A stretch of 64,000 nt of DNA, from NCBI GenBank assembly GCA_027704905.1, contig CM051007.1, positions 16,997,307 to 17,061,306 of the forward strand, in the 5' to 3' direction. Each line of letters opens with the position of its first letter. Within the stretch, counting starts at the first letter, position 1. Made by a program: the position numbers and the translations under genes. The notes beneath the pieces were generated by a model, which was not told where the DNA came from, did no database searches, and was given only the letters and a program-made list of their open reading frames with translations. This document shows positions 1 through 10,661 of the stretch, piece by piece. This DNA comes from Muraenolepis orangiensis. Taxonomy: Eukaryota; Chordata; Actinopteri; Gadiformes; Muraenolepididae.

Positions 1-1130
1 ATCTCTCATTCAAGAGCCGTTTGAGAGAAGAAGTTTGGCGGACAAACTTAAGGTGAAAGATCTGGGCCCAGATCAACCTGATCTTGTGTTTTCATGTTTT
101 CATTTTCTGACTGACATTTGAGTTAAGTTTCTCAGTTAGAGAGATACAATTTTCTATGTTTTACTGCATTTTACTGCAGCAACCCTGCACACTTACTCCT
201 CAGAATGGACTAACAAGTCACTCAATTACAGTTTTATCTATGGGACCGTGTCATTTCAGTTTTTGAGCAGCCCCGAGCAAAAGCAATGGTGTGTTGGAGG
301 ATGTTGTTTTTACATGTCCCAAGGAAGGTCTTTATATGTTGACATCCATTGACACACTTATTTGAATTTAAAAAACAACACTGAACAGTTAATGAGTGTG
401 TGGGTTGGAGTTGGAATACAGTTCTTGATATTGTAATAAAAGTCCTGATTGAAATGTCTTTTCAGCAATTTTTTAGATGTGTTAATATTTAGGTTAAGCT
501 AATTCTCATTTAGATGTATAGTATAGCTTTGGTTTGCTTGGTATTGGTTTGCTTGTCCTGGTAAGCTAACTTGGTAATAGAAGTTGAACAAACAAAGTTT
601 TACATGTTGAGCCAACTTCATAGACATTTGTAAAAACTTGATAAAATAAGTTTAACCAACATCTTTTTAAGTTATCTTAACTAATATTTTCTAGTCCAAA
701 TAACTTGACACATGAAGTTGTCAACAGACTACAAGTTGTATCAACTAATTTATTGAAGTGTAATCAACTAAATGTTGAATCAAATTGACTAAACTTAACT
801 CAGTCAAAGCAACAAGATGACTTGACTTAGTCAAGTTGAGTCAACAAATCATTTTTAACAGTGTAGCTGTTCAACTTGATGAAGGCTACAGGATAGGGAT
901 CTGTCAACACAATGAGGAGGTGGACAAAAACACATCCTGTCTAAAAGAATAGACTGTGTGAAGTTCTGTGGTGCCTTTGAGCTGGCCTTGCGTGGCCATG
1001 ATGAAAGTGATGGACAGAAGGGCGACATTTCAATACAAAAAGTAATTGTATATAATGTAATTAACAATATGTAATTGTAAAAAAAAAATGGTATAGCCCC
1101 CCCTGGTGAAAAATGCACCAGCCGCCACTG
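1..1130 (+). mobile_element. hAT-type DNA transposon, right part (unit 1)
   Basis: Right portion of the element seen whole at 7115-8825. It ends at 1130 with the terminal inverted repeat (ccagccgccactg), followed by the 8-bp target duplication ccaaccac at 1131-1138. The first 121 bases are the end of the short reading frame described at 7600. The rest has no coding capacity and is rich in short ttgagtcaac/caacttgac motifs. Confidence 0.75.
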
Positions 1131-1579
1131 CCAACCACTCAAATATGGAAGGAAACCCTCTGATACTTAAGAGAGCCTCCTCCAGCAGGGGGCTCTCTGG
1201 TGGGCCACCTGGTGGTCAAGCAGAGGAACAGCAGCACTAGCTCCCATCAGCACCACCTCGACCAGCAGCACCAGCACTAGGCAGACGGGAGCCCTGTCTA
1301 ACGATTGAACACTTCCTCCACCTTCTCCACAAAGAGGAGCAGACTGAGAGCATGTGGCTGTAAAAGATACATGCTGCCATCTGATAAAAAAATGTATATG
1401 AGACCTTAAGTTAATGTATTATAATACATGTATTATTAGGACATGACAATGCTTTATTATGTTATGCTTTATTATGTTTCACATGAGTCCACATTTATGC
1501 ATGGCCAGACTATACCCCTTGAGGACATTGTGGGGAAACCAGTCTCTGGTCTCAAAACTGGTGTGTCCAGTCTCAAACA

Positions 1580-2000
1580 CGTTCTGAACTCCCGTCTCAT
1601 GTCAGGACGGCAGAGTCCCTCGCCAGCTTCCGCAAGAGACTCAAGACCCACCTGTTCAGAGTCCACCTGGACTCTCCTTGACCCCTCCTTCTCCTTTGTG
1701 AAACCCCTAAACTTGCTTAAGTCCTGACATTAATAGCTCTTAGCATGTTGTATATGTTAGCAAGTGTATATCCTTAATGTTGATAACACGCTCTTATCAC
1801 AGCTACTTAAGCAGGTGACCTAGCAGTACGAAATTGTGTTATTCATCTTGTTAAAATGAATACTTGTGAACTGCTGTATTTTTATGTTTGCGTACCCCAG
1901 TGTTATGCTATTGTCTGCTTCAACTAATGTACACCTTGTAAGTCGCTTTGGATAAAAGCGTCTGCCAAATGCCCTAAATGTAAATGTAAATGTACAATAA
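1580..2000 (+). mobile_element. L2-type LINE, 3' end (unit 1)
   Basis: Encodes the degraded C-terminal end of an L2 ORF2 (the ESLASFRKRLKTHLFRVHL pattern in one frame), followed by a 3' UTR and the characteristic tail with gtcgctttggataaaagcg and tandem aaatgta at 1955-1995. The same piece recurs at 9275-9695 and 17036-17456. It is 5'-truncated, as usual for LINEs, and non-functional. Confidence 0.75.
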
Positions 2001-2056
2001 TAAAGAACAACAAATATACACAGACACAAATGTACAAGTACAACACTGAATGTCAT

Positions 2057-2062
2057 TTTATT
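2057..2062 (-). promoter_or_regulatory. Poly(A) signal AATAAA of S100 copy 1
   Basis: AATAAA on the minus strand about 40 bases after the stop codon. It is conserved at 9752-9757, 17513-17518 and 34611-34616 in the other copies. Confidence 0.6.
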
Positions 2063-2101
2063 GCAGTACATGTATTACATGTCATACAGTACATTGATGT
2101 A

Positions 2102-2767
2102 TTACTTTGAATCAGTGTGCTTAGTGACGATCATGTGGATGGCCAAGGACAGACCGGTCATCAAGATGCAGTACTCCTTAAAGTCCATGCTGCCGTCCTT
2201 GTCCTCGTCCAGCTCCTTCATCACATCCCCCAGTATGCCATCCTGCACGGAGCACAAGCAGCAGACCATGCATGCTTCTTTAGTTTATTGTTTTATTGCA
2301 CAAAAGAACATATTTAACCAGGTGGGGCTCATTGAGATTTAACATTTATTTTACAAGAGAGACCTGGCCAAGATAGCAGCAGCAGCATACAATACAATAC
2401 AATATCATACATACCGTGAACAATGTACAACACCACATAAGAATCACCCTTTGACACATTTGCATGGCAGAGAAGAAGCAAGAGCTTCGAGGCTGCTTTC
2501 ATCATTGTATTGTGACAGGGTCACAATACTTAAATTCAATAGCAGACAGGTTAATATGTTTTTCAAATAGATGTATGAAAGTAAACATAGTGAAGCACTT
2601 GTGTGACTCACCCCAGGGAGTTGAGGCAGTTGTTCTGCCATCATCTTAGAAAGTTCCTTCTTGCTAATTGTTGTGGGATTGTCCCCTTCTTCAGAAGCTG
2701 CGTATTTTACAAATGTTCCATATAAGAGGGCCAGACCGGTCTCCAGGGCAGTAAATGCTTCAGCCAT
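2102..2767 (-). CDS. S100-type EF-hand calcium-binding protein, copy 1
   Basis: Spliced gene, complement of 2102-2242 joined to 2612-2767; 98 residues. Exon 2 encodes residues 1-52 from MAEAFTALETGL, holding the S100-specific N-terminal pseudo-EF-hand (YAASEEGDNPTTISKKE). Exon 3 encodes residues 53-98 with a canonical loop DEDKDGSMDFKE, in which all calcium ligands (D1, D3, D5, E12) are present. The donor is GTGAGT after 2612 and the acceptor AG lies just before 2242; the intron is phase 0. Exon count, intron position and length fit the S100 family. An upstream ATG in the same open frame (2818) lies inside intron 1 and was rejected because an acceptor (AG at 2797-2798) follows it. S100 proteins are small cytosolic dimers that bind target peptides when calcium is bound. 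I cannot assign a specific paralog. Confidence 0.88.
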
Positions 2768-2917
2768 ATTTGTCTGGTTTAGCAAGACCGGTTGAGCTAG
2801 AAAAGATTGCACAGTCAATCAAAATGAATCAATACTTTCAATTAAAATTCACCAGACATGTTTGTTGACATTACAGCATCCATGTTAAATCACCTACATA
2901 AACATAAAAAATATATA

Positions 2918-2920
2918 TAC

Positions 2921-2974
<54 letters not shown>

Positions 2975-3090
2975 GTATATATATTTTTACATACATATAT
3001 ATAAATATATATATACACACACATCTATACAGAAATTGTACAGAAATTAAAATTGTATATATATTTAATATATATATATAGAAATACACA
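2918..3090. repeat. (TA)n microsatellite in S100 intron 1, unit 1
   Basis: Runs of TA dinucleotide interrupted by cg and tttt. The main run is longer in unit 1 than in unit 2 (about 10616-10662) and shortest in unit 3 (about 18379-18408). This explains much of the unit length difference in this region. Confidence 0.95.
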
Positions 3091-3162
3091 CATAAAACAC
3101 AAAATGTGTACATTTCTGTACATTTCTGTTTGTTCATTTCTCAAAATTGTTCTTTCTCTTAC

Positions 3163-3235
3163 CTGTGCAGGTGGGTTATCTGGAAAATAATAAATGTGAG
3201 TTGTAAGTAAACGGTAAGCTCACTGCCTATATAGC
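3163..3235 (-). promoter_or_regulatory. S100 copy 1 non-coding exon 1 and TATA box
   Basis: On the minus strand a TATA box (ctatatag, 3228-3235) is followed about 30 bases later by a short leader that ends at a strong splice donor (cacag|gtaaga, exon edge 3163). This gives a 5' UTR exon of about 40 bases spliced to 2796. Equivalents: TATA 10914-10921 with exon edge 10850; TATA 18661-18668 with exon edge 18597; TATA 35616-35622 with exon edge 35555. The transcription start is inferred, not seen. Confidence 0.6.
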
Positions 3236-3429
3236 TCGTCTTTCACCCCTCCCATTTTCTCTCTATTGAGAGAAAATGCCCTGAAAACCTGTCAGGTTCC
3301 TTAAACCTGTGGAACCACACCGACATTTCAAAGGTGTGGTGAAGAAATGTGCATGAATGTATAGAACCGAGCCTACAGCAACACAGTCCTGGGTCATGGC
3401 ATGGGAGATCTAATGCTCTAGCTCTGGTG

Positions 3430-3860
3430 CCATGTAAATAGAACTGCATACCTCTGCTCTCTACCTGTTTATACTTTCCTGTGTATTATATATATATATG
3501 CATATAAACCTATAATTCTGCACATATCTCATACATACTCTATATTTGTTTATTTTTATTGCATATATTATTTGTATTCTTATGGTGTTGTTTTGTAGAC
3601 TGAGGGACAGAATGCTTACTCCCCGTAAGCATTCCTATATACTTGTTACAAATGGCCACTAAAAATATCTTGTATCTTGTATCTTTATATCTTGTAAGTT
3701 ATTTTATACCTGTTTTTAGTAGTGGCTTTTATTTCTTTAAATTCTAGACTATTTTCCATCTTATTTATCCACTGTACATTATATATTACAATGCACTTTA
3801 CTGCAACATTTGCACTCTGGTTAGATGCCAAATTATTTTCACTGTATTCATTGGCTCAGC
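3430..3860 (+). repeat. Interspersed LINE-tail-like repeat with a nested 152-bp insertion (unit 1)
   Basis: Shares the block running from aactgcatacctctgctc to the gcactttactgcaacatt...ttagatgccaaattatttt segment with 11120-11547, 18878-19160 and 47790-48150. This is a typical fish retroposon 3' region (the intact ones end in tgacaataa). Positions 3545-3696 are an extra piece ending in atatcttgtatcttgtatct that is absent at the matching place in unit 3. The family name is uncertain. Confidence 0.6.
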
Positions 3861-4175
3861 AGGTGAAGAGGATACATGGGAGGAAGTGGATGTTTGTCTC
3901 ACGCACTCAACACACATCTTTCAACCGGCTGGACAACTCAACTTCTTGCTTCCAGGTCATGAAGTTGTCCACACGCTGTCTTGTTTGTGGACTGGCTGGC
4001 CCTCAGGTGGGGACCCCAAGGACATAGTCAGTGGAAATGGATTTCTGTTTTGGTTAAATGCATGGTTTCTTCTGAGTCTCAAACCGATGAATGGATTTAA
4101 TAACAAAGTGATATTTGCTTTTATAAGAATCTTTCAGTAAAAGTAGTACGTAACTGGAGGTGTATGATAATGTAA

Positions 4176-4473
4176 TGTCTTCCACCGCAGGCTGAAAACC
4201 CATCTCTTCAGGACACACTTCCCGGATCCTTCCTCGTAGCGCTATGTCGATTATCTAAGTAGATTACATATTATAGATAGGTAGATATTGTTCTAGATAT
4301 GTTTTTTCTAGATGTTTTCCAACTTATTGTACTTGCCTTACACTTTTACCTGAATTATTGTACTTCTACCTGAGCACTGGTTCAGTTCTTGGAGACTTGT
4401 TAGAAAGGAAATGCACTTTTGACTTCTGGTGACGAGTTGTTCTCTTACCTTCCTTTGTTGAAGCACACTATTG
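4176..4473 (+). mobile_element. L2 LINE 3' fragment, left half (unit 1)
   Basis: Matches 29672-29960 of the longer L2 copy: end of ORF2 (LKTHLFRTHFPDPSS then a stop) and the 3' UTR. It is broken at 4473 by the gypsy fragment; the tail resumes at 6938 (ggataaaagcgtctgctaaa) and ends near 6985. Confidence 0.75.
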
Positions 4474-6137
4474 CACACTAACGGTGCAAGCTGCTTAATG
4501 GGAGTAGCAGCACCGATATCAATATCATGGGTTAGCACATTGGTACATGATGGCACATCATTGAACAGAGTGGGACAGGAGTGAAGTAAACTTATTATAT
4601 CACTCCTCTGACATTCAGTCAGAGACGACAGATGTATTTCTAAGCTTGACAGAAACTCTGAGTTTGATAGCCTACCACAGTGTGGACCATCAGCCAACAT
4701 GGTCAAACCATCATCAGACATGACTTCTGCACAAACCAGAGAAGCGGAGATCGTATCAGGGGCGGCAGTCTCCGGAGTTTTTTCCTGCTTCCCCTGGACA
4801 GCCTCTCTGGAATGATAAGACTTGATCATGTTAATGTGGCATAACCAAGTTTTCCTTCGCCACTCAGGCGTGTGGATAATGTAATCTGTGTCAGACACTT
4901 TACGGTCCACTGCATAGGGTCCTGAGAAACGGGCAGTAAGAGCAGATCCAGGCATGGGTAGTAGAACCAGAACTTGATCCCCAGGTTGAAACTGGCGCTC
5001 CACCGCCTTCCTGTCAAACCTCCTTTTCATTCTCTCTTGAGAGGAAGAGAGAGCCTCTTTTGCCACTGTCAATGCACAACGCAGCCGTTTCTTACACTGA
5101 GAGACAAAGTCCACCACCTTAATCTTCTTAGTGGGGTTAGACATAAACCGCTCCTTTAACACCTTAAGGGGGCCACGCACATTGTGCCCAAACACAAGTT
5201 CAGCTGGGCTAAATCCAAGAGACTCTTGCTTTGCGTCACGGATAGCAAAGAGAACAAAGGGGACTCCCTCATCCCATTGTTTTCCTGTATCACCACAGTA
5301 CTTCCTTAACATGGACTTTAAAGTTTGATGCCAGCGCTCCAGCGCGCCCTGTGACTCTGGGTGATATGCACTAGACACTGCGTGAGAGACACCTAAAGAC
5401 TGCAAAGTCTGCTTAAAGGTCCTGGAAAGGAAATGAGTTCCTTGATCAGTCTGCACGATTTTTGGTAACCCAAAGGTAGTAAAGAACTTAGTCAGCGCTT
5501 TTGTGATGGCTGGAGCGGTGATTCTTCGTAGAGGAATTGCCTCAGGAAAACGAGTGGTAACACACATAACAGTTAACAAAAACTGGTGATCAACTTTTGT
5601 CCTGGGCAAAGGACCAACACAGTCTACAATGACATGATCAAATGGCTCACCAACAGCAGGGATAGGCCGCAACGGCGCTGGAGGCACTACCTGGTTCGGT
5701 TTTCCCACAATTTGGCAGGTGCGGAAAGTGTTATAAAAACGCACCGCATCAGCTTTCAGTCCTGGCCAGAAGAAGTGTCTTAGGATACGGTCATACGTCT
5801 TAGTGATCCCTAGATGTCCAGACCATAAATGTTCGTGTGCTAGCTCAAGAACATGCTGTCGACAACCAACCGGTACCACTATCTGTTGAACTGTGCCCCA
5901 GTCCCCACTTGCATCACCTGGCCGTGAAATCCAGTTACGCATCAGCACCCCGTTACTCATAATAAATGTCTGCTTCTCACTGCACTTACTAGGATCCTCA
6001 ACAACCGCAGCGAAACACTTGCCTACGGACGGATCTGCTTTCTGAGCGCTGATGAGTGCATTTCGGGTCAGCGGCAGTGATACCTCAGCAACAGTAGTAC
6101 GTTCTGCTACCTTGTCCGACTCCTGGGACGACCCACT
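4474..6137 (-). pseudogene. Gypsy integrase plus start of RT, unit 1
   Basis: The open frame continues without a stop from the LTR edge (6137) through the integrase to the L2 junction at 4473; the frame happens to run on into L2 to 4338. Visible parts in order: pre-integrase linker; H-H-C-C zinc-binding region (HEHLWSGHLG, then a degraded CQ partner); catalytic core with DCVGPLP, TDQGTHF and the SAYHPESQGALERWHQ region carrying the glutamate; C-terminal FQPGDQVLVLLP and FSGPYAV motifs; then the pre-RT segment with HDIDIG and PIKQ. Because pre-RT follows integrase, the parent element had Gmr1-type domain order. The first ATG is 5960, but no start for an intact protein is implied. This is a relic without gag, protease or RT core. 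Confidence 0.75.
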
Positions 6138-6583
6138 TGTTACGACCCCATACCAGATCTAGGGGATATGGGATATAACAATATAAAAACCGGGGGGGAC
6201 AAGAACCAGAGGAGATGGGAGAATACAAAAATAAACAAGGTTTATTGTGAAAGGGTAACAAAACAGGTTTCCGAGAAACACATGAAATGAAAACTACTAA
6301 CCCTACACTAACTGATCAAAATACAAGTAACGCTAAATAGCCACAACCTAAACTTCCACGGACAACCTACAAAACTAAGATATCTAATACCGCCGTCGTC
6401 TCAAACAGAACCCACAAGAACAACTCGGGAGTTGTCGTCTGGCCCACTGGCCCCATGGAAGTGTCTCTCCCAGCCTTTTATCCTCTTATCCTGATTGAGC
6501 ACACCTGTGCTCAATCAAGCCGTTACCTGGGAGAAACGATAAGAACACACAAACACTACGGCTACACACACACAGCCGTAACA
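6138..6583 (-). repeat. Gypsy LTR inside the permuted fragment, unit 1
   Basis: On the minus strand it begins TGTTACGGCTG and ends GTCGTAACA (TG...CA, 446 bp). It contains a TATA-like ggataaaagg, and an AATAAA before its 3' part. It is preceded by a G8 polypurine tract (6584-6591), which identifies its upstream side as the 3' end of an element. Confidence 0.75.
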
Positions 6584-6708
6584 CCCCCCCCACATAAGAG
6601 CAAACGTGTAGTTTGCAATATGTAAGAGTAACTGAAAATATGTATAGTGTAAATATGATGTAGTGCAATGAGTGAAAAATGTACTGGCGGAGATAACTGC
6701 AGACCATC

Positions 6709-6933
6709 TCACCCACGGGACAGTGCGTCCGCCACCACGTTGTCTGCCCCCTTTTTGTGCTTGATCTCCAAGTTGTAGCCCTGCACCAACAGGGCCCAAC
6801 GCATCAACCGCTGGTTGTGGTTGTACATCTGAGCTAAAAACACAAGGGGGTTATGGTCGGTGTACACAATCACTGGGTGTGAACTAGAGCCAACATACAC
6901 TTCGAAGTGCTGGAGAGCAAGGAGCATGGCCAT
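6709..6933 (-). pseudogene. Gypsy RNase H C-terminal fragment, unit 1
   Basis: Encodes the end of a gypsy RNase H: HFEVYVGSSSHPVIVYTDHNPL with the catalytic TDH, the RLMRWALLVQGYNLEIKHKKG stretch, and the terminal ADALSRG before a stop. The start is cut off at the junction with L2 (6937). The stop right after ALSRG, followed by the polypurine tract and LTR, shows RNase H was the last pol domain. Confidence 0.8.
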
Positions 6934-7114
6934 AGCATTGGATAAAAGCGTCTGCTAAACGACTGTAATGTAATATAATGTAATGTAAGGCTAGTTATAT
7001 TTGCCTTGAAACATAATGGAGGATATAAAGACCGTATAAAGACCAAAATATCCCATTCTTACTACATTTATCACAAAACACTTTCACACACACATTTGAT
7101 CTTTGACCAACCAC

Positions 7115-8825
7115 CAGTGGCGGCTGGCCCATAGGGGGCGATGGGGCGCCGCCCCCCCTAAACCACACGTACAAACAAAATATAATTAATAGATATATAT
7201 AAATTGTCAATATGTGTGTGTTTAAAATATGGAATGCACCCAGAAATATGTGTAAAATATGATTTTTAAATAATTTGCGCAACATAATATGCTTTTCCTA
7301 GTACACATATGCCTAGTACACTGCAGCTTTAAGGGCGCATTTGTATGACGCTGCTGCTGGAGTGCTTTTCAAATCGCCCCACGGAGGCGGGTCTCTGTAG
7401 CAGTTTAGCCAATTGCTGAATCAAGATATAAACGAGTGACATAAAATGTAGCCAATCAGCGTCCTCAAAACGTCTTCCGGGAGGGCGCTTTTCAAATCGA
7501 CCCTCCCGGAAGACTTTGGAGCATCGAGCATCGTCATTTGTGTGTGTCACATATTATGCTCTGTCTCTGCGGGCGCCATTTTAACTACAACTTTCAACAA
7601 TGGCGAGCGTGAGCACTACCCCAAGACTCAACCCGGTCCCTAACTCGGTGAGCACTACCCCAAGACTCAACCCGGTCCCTAACTCGGTGGCATCTCTCAT
7701 TCAAGAGCCGTTTGAGAGAAGAAGTTTGGCGGACAAACTTAAGGTGAAAGATCTGGGCCCAGATCAACCTGATCTTGTGTTTTCATGTTTTCATTTTCTG
7801 ACTGACATTTGAGTTAAGTTTCTCAGTTAGAGAGATACAATTTTCTATGTTTTACTGCATTTTACTGCAGCAACCCTGCACACTTACTCCTCAGAATGGA
7901 CTGTTTAACAAGTCACTCAATTACAGTTTTATCTATGGGACCGTGTCATTTCAGTTTTTGAGCAGCCCCGAGCAAAAGCAATGGTGTGTTGGAGGATGTT
8001 GTTTTTACATGTCCCAAGGAAGGTCTTTATATGTTCACATCCATTGACACACTTATTTGAATTTAAAAACCAACACTGAACAGTTAATGAGTGTGTGGGT
8101 TGGAGTTGGAATACAGTTCTTGATATTGTAATAAAAGTCCTGATTGAAATGTCTTTTCAGCAATTTTTTACATGTGTTAATATTTAGGTTAAGCTAATTC
8201 TCATTTAGATGTATAGTATAGCTTTGGTTTGCTTGGTATTGGTTTGCTTGTCCTGGTAAGCTAACTTGGTAATAGAAGTTGAACAAACAAAGTTTTACAT
8301 GTTGAGCCAACTTCATAGACATTTGTAAAAACTTGATAAAATAAGTTTAACCAACATCTTTTTAAGTTATCTTAACTAATATTTTCTAGTCCAAATAACT
8401 TGACACATGAAGTTGTCAACAGACTACAAGTTGTATCAACTAATTTATTGAAGTGTAATCAACTAAATGTTGAATCAAATTGACTAAACTTAACTCAGTC
8501 AAAGCAACAAGATGACTTGACTTAGTCAAGTTGAGTCAACAAATCATTTTTAACAGTTTAGCTGTTCAACTTGATGAAGGCTACAGGATAGGGATCTGTC
8601 AACACAATGAGGAGGTGGACAAAAACACATCCTGTCTAAAAGAATAGACTGTGTGAAGTTCTGTGGTGCCTTTGAGCTGGCCTTGCGTGGCCATGATGAA
8701 AGTGATGGACAGAAGGGCGACATTTCAATACAAAAAGTAATTGTATATAATGTAATTAACAATATGTAATTGTAAAAAAAAAATGGTATAGCCCCCCCTG
8801 GTGAAAAATGCACCAGCCGCCACTG
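7115..8825 (+). mobile_element. hAT-type DNA transposon, complete but non-autonomous (unit 1/2 boundary)
   Basis: Terminal inverted repeats: cagtggcggctgg at 7115 and ccagccgccactg ending at 8825. It is flanked by an exact 8-bp target duplication ccaaccac (7107-7114 and 8826-8833), the hallmark of hAT insertion. Just inside the left end is a G/C-rich stretch (atggggcgccgcccccc). It carries one short reading frame (7600-7812) and no transposase core, so it is a deletion derivative. The same insertion occurs at 14802-16586. Confidence 0.85.
7600..7812 (+). pseudogene. Truncated 5' reading frame of a ZMYM1/hAT-like transposase with 39-bp repeats
   Basis: Starts MASVSTTPRLNPVPNS, repeats the 13-residue VSTTPRLNPVPNS unit twice (7609-7686, 39-bp repeat), then EPFERRSLADKLKVKDLGPDQPDL and a short unrelated tail to a stop. 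The PFERR...KDLGPDQPDL stretch resembles, from memory, the start of fish ZMYM1-like hAT proteins before their TTF zinc-finger domain; everything after it is missing. Probably the first exon of an autonomous parent retained in a deletion derivative. Whether it is translated is unknown. Confidence 0.45.
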
Positions 8826-9274
8826 CCAACCACTCAAATATGGAAGGAAACCCTCTGATACTTAAGAGAGCCTCCTCCAGCAGGGGGCTCTCTGGTGGGC
8901 CACCTGGTGGTCAAGCAGAGGAACAGCAGCACTAGCTCCCATCAGCACCACCTCGACCAGCAGCACCAGCACTAGGCAGACGGGAGCCCTGTCTAACGAT
9001 TGAACACTTCCTCCACCTTCTCCACAAAGAGGAGCAGACTGAGAGCATGTGGCTGTAAAAGATACATGCTGCCATCTGATAAAAAAATGTATATGAGACC
9101 TTAAGTTAATGTATTATAATACATGTATTATTAGGACATGACAATGCTTTATTATGTTATGCTTTATTATGTTTCACATGAGTCCACATTTATGCATGGC
9201 CAGACTATACCCCTTGAGGACATTGTGGGGAAACCAGTCTCTGGTCTCAAAACTGGTGTGTCCAGTCTCAAACA

Positions 9275-9695
9275 CGTTCTGAACTCCCGTCTCATGTCAG
9301 GACGGCAGAGTCCCTCGCCAGCTTCCGCAAGAGACTCAAGACCCACCTGTTCAGAGTCCACCTGGACTCTCCTTGACCCCTCCTTCTCCTTTGTGAAACC
9401 CCTAAACTTGCTTAAGTCCTGACATTAATAGCTCTTAGCATGTTGTATATGTTAGCAAGTGTATATCCTTAATGTTGATAACACGCTCTTATCACAGCTA
9501 CTTAAGCAGGTGACCTAGCAGTACGAAATTGTGTTATTCATCTTGTTAAAATGAATACTTGTGAACTGCTGTATTTTTATGTTTGCGTACCCCAGTGTTA
9601 TGCTATTGTCTGCTTCAACTAATGTACACCTTGTAAGTCGCTTTGGATAAAAGCGTCTGCCAAATGCCCTAAATGTAAATGTAAATGTACAATAA
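9275..9695 (+). mobile_element. L2-type LINE, 3' end (unit 2)
   Basis: Duplicate of 1580-2000, same tail motif at 9650-9690. Confidence 0.75.
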
Positions 9696-9796
9696 TAAAG
9701 AACAACAAATATACACAGACACAAATGTACAAGTACAACACTGAATGTCATTTTATTGCAGTACATGTATTACATGTCATACAGTACATTGATGTA

Positions 9797-10462
9797 TTAC
9801 TTTGAATCAGTGTGCTTAGTGACGATCATGTGGATGGCCAAGGACAGACCGGTCATCAAGATGCAGTACTCCTTAAAGTCCATGCTGCCGTCCTTGTCCT
9901 CGTCCAGCTCCTTCATCACATCCCCCAGTATGCCATCCTGCACGGAGCACAAGCAGCAGACCATGCATGCTTCTTTAGTTTATTGTTTTATTGCACAAAA
10001 GAACATATTTAACCAGGTGGGGCTCATTGAGATTTAACATTTATTTTACAAGAGAGACCTGGCCAAGATAGCAGCAGCAGCATACAATACAATACAATAT
10101 CATACATACCGTGAACAATGTACAACACCACATAAGAATCACCCTTTGACACATTTGCATGGCAGAGAAGAAGCAAGAGCTTCGAGGCTGCTTTCATCAT
10201 TGTATTGTGACAGGGTCACAATACTTAAATTCAATAGCAGACAGGTTAATATGTTTTTCAAATAGATGTATGAAAGTAAACATAGTGAAGCACTTGTGTG
10301 ACTCACCCCAGGGAGTTGAGGCAGTTGTTCTGCCATCATCTTAGAAAGTTCCTTCTTGCTAATTGTTGTGGGATTGTCCCCTTCTTCAGAAGCTGCGTAT
10401 TTTACAAATGTTCCATATAAGAGGGCCAGACCGGTCTCCAGGGCAGTAAATGCTTCAGCCAT
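9797..10462 (-). CDS. S100-type EF-hand calcium-binding protein, copy 2
   Basis: Complement of 9797-9937 joined to 10307-10462. It encodes the same 98 residues as copy 1, with the same splice sites, TATA box (10914-10921) and poly(A) signal (9752-9757). Both calcium-binding halves are intact. Identity to copy 1 extends through introns and flanks, so this is a very recent duplicate, a gene-conversion product, or an assembly duplicate. Nothing in the sequence shows differential regulation. Confidence 0.87.
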
Positions 10463-10615
10463 ATTTGTCTGGTTTAGCAAGACCGGTTGAGCTAGAAAAG
10501 ATTGCACAGTCAATCAAAATGAATCAATACTTTCAATTAAAATTCACCAGACATGTTTGTTGACATTACAGCATCCATGTTAAATCACCTACATAAACAT
10601 AAAAAATATATATAC

Positions 10616-10661
<46 letters not shown>

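Larger units (their letters stand above)
4474..6937 (-). mobile_element. Circularly permuted Ty3/gypsy (Gmr1-like) fragment, unit 1
   Basis: Reading the minus strand: end of RNase H with the pol stop codon, a 3' UTR, a G8 polypurine tract, one LTR, then the integrase and the start of reverse transcriptase. Gag, protease and most of RT are absent. In Gmr1-like elements integrase precedes RT and RNase H ends pol, so this order is the normal element rotated through its LTR. The fragment sits in an L2 3' tail without target duplication. See the sub-features. Confidence 0.7.

Noticed and set aside
2444..2818. 124-residue single-exon reading of the S100 exon 2 region
   Set aside because: It reads through splice sites on both sides; the spliced two-exon model restores a complete S100 protein.
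6138..6583. Solo LTR inserted between pol domains
   Set aside because: No target duplication at its edges, and a pol stop plus polypurine tract directly precede it.
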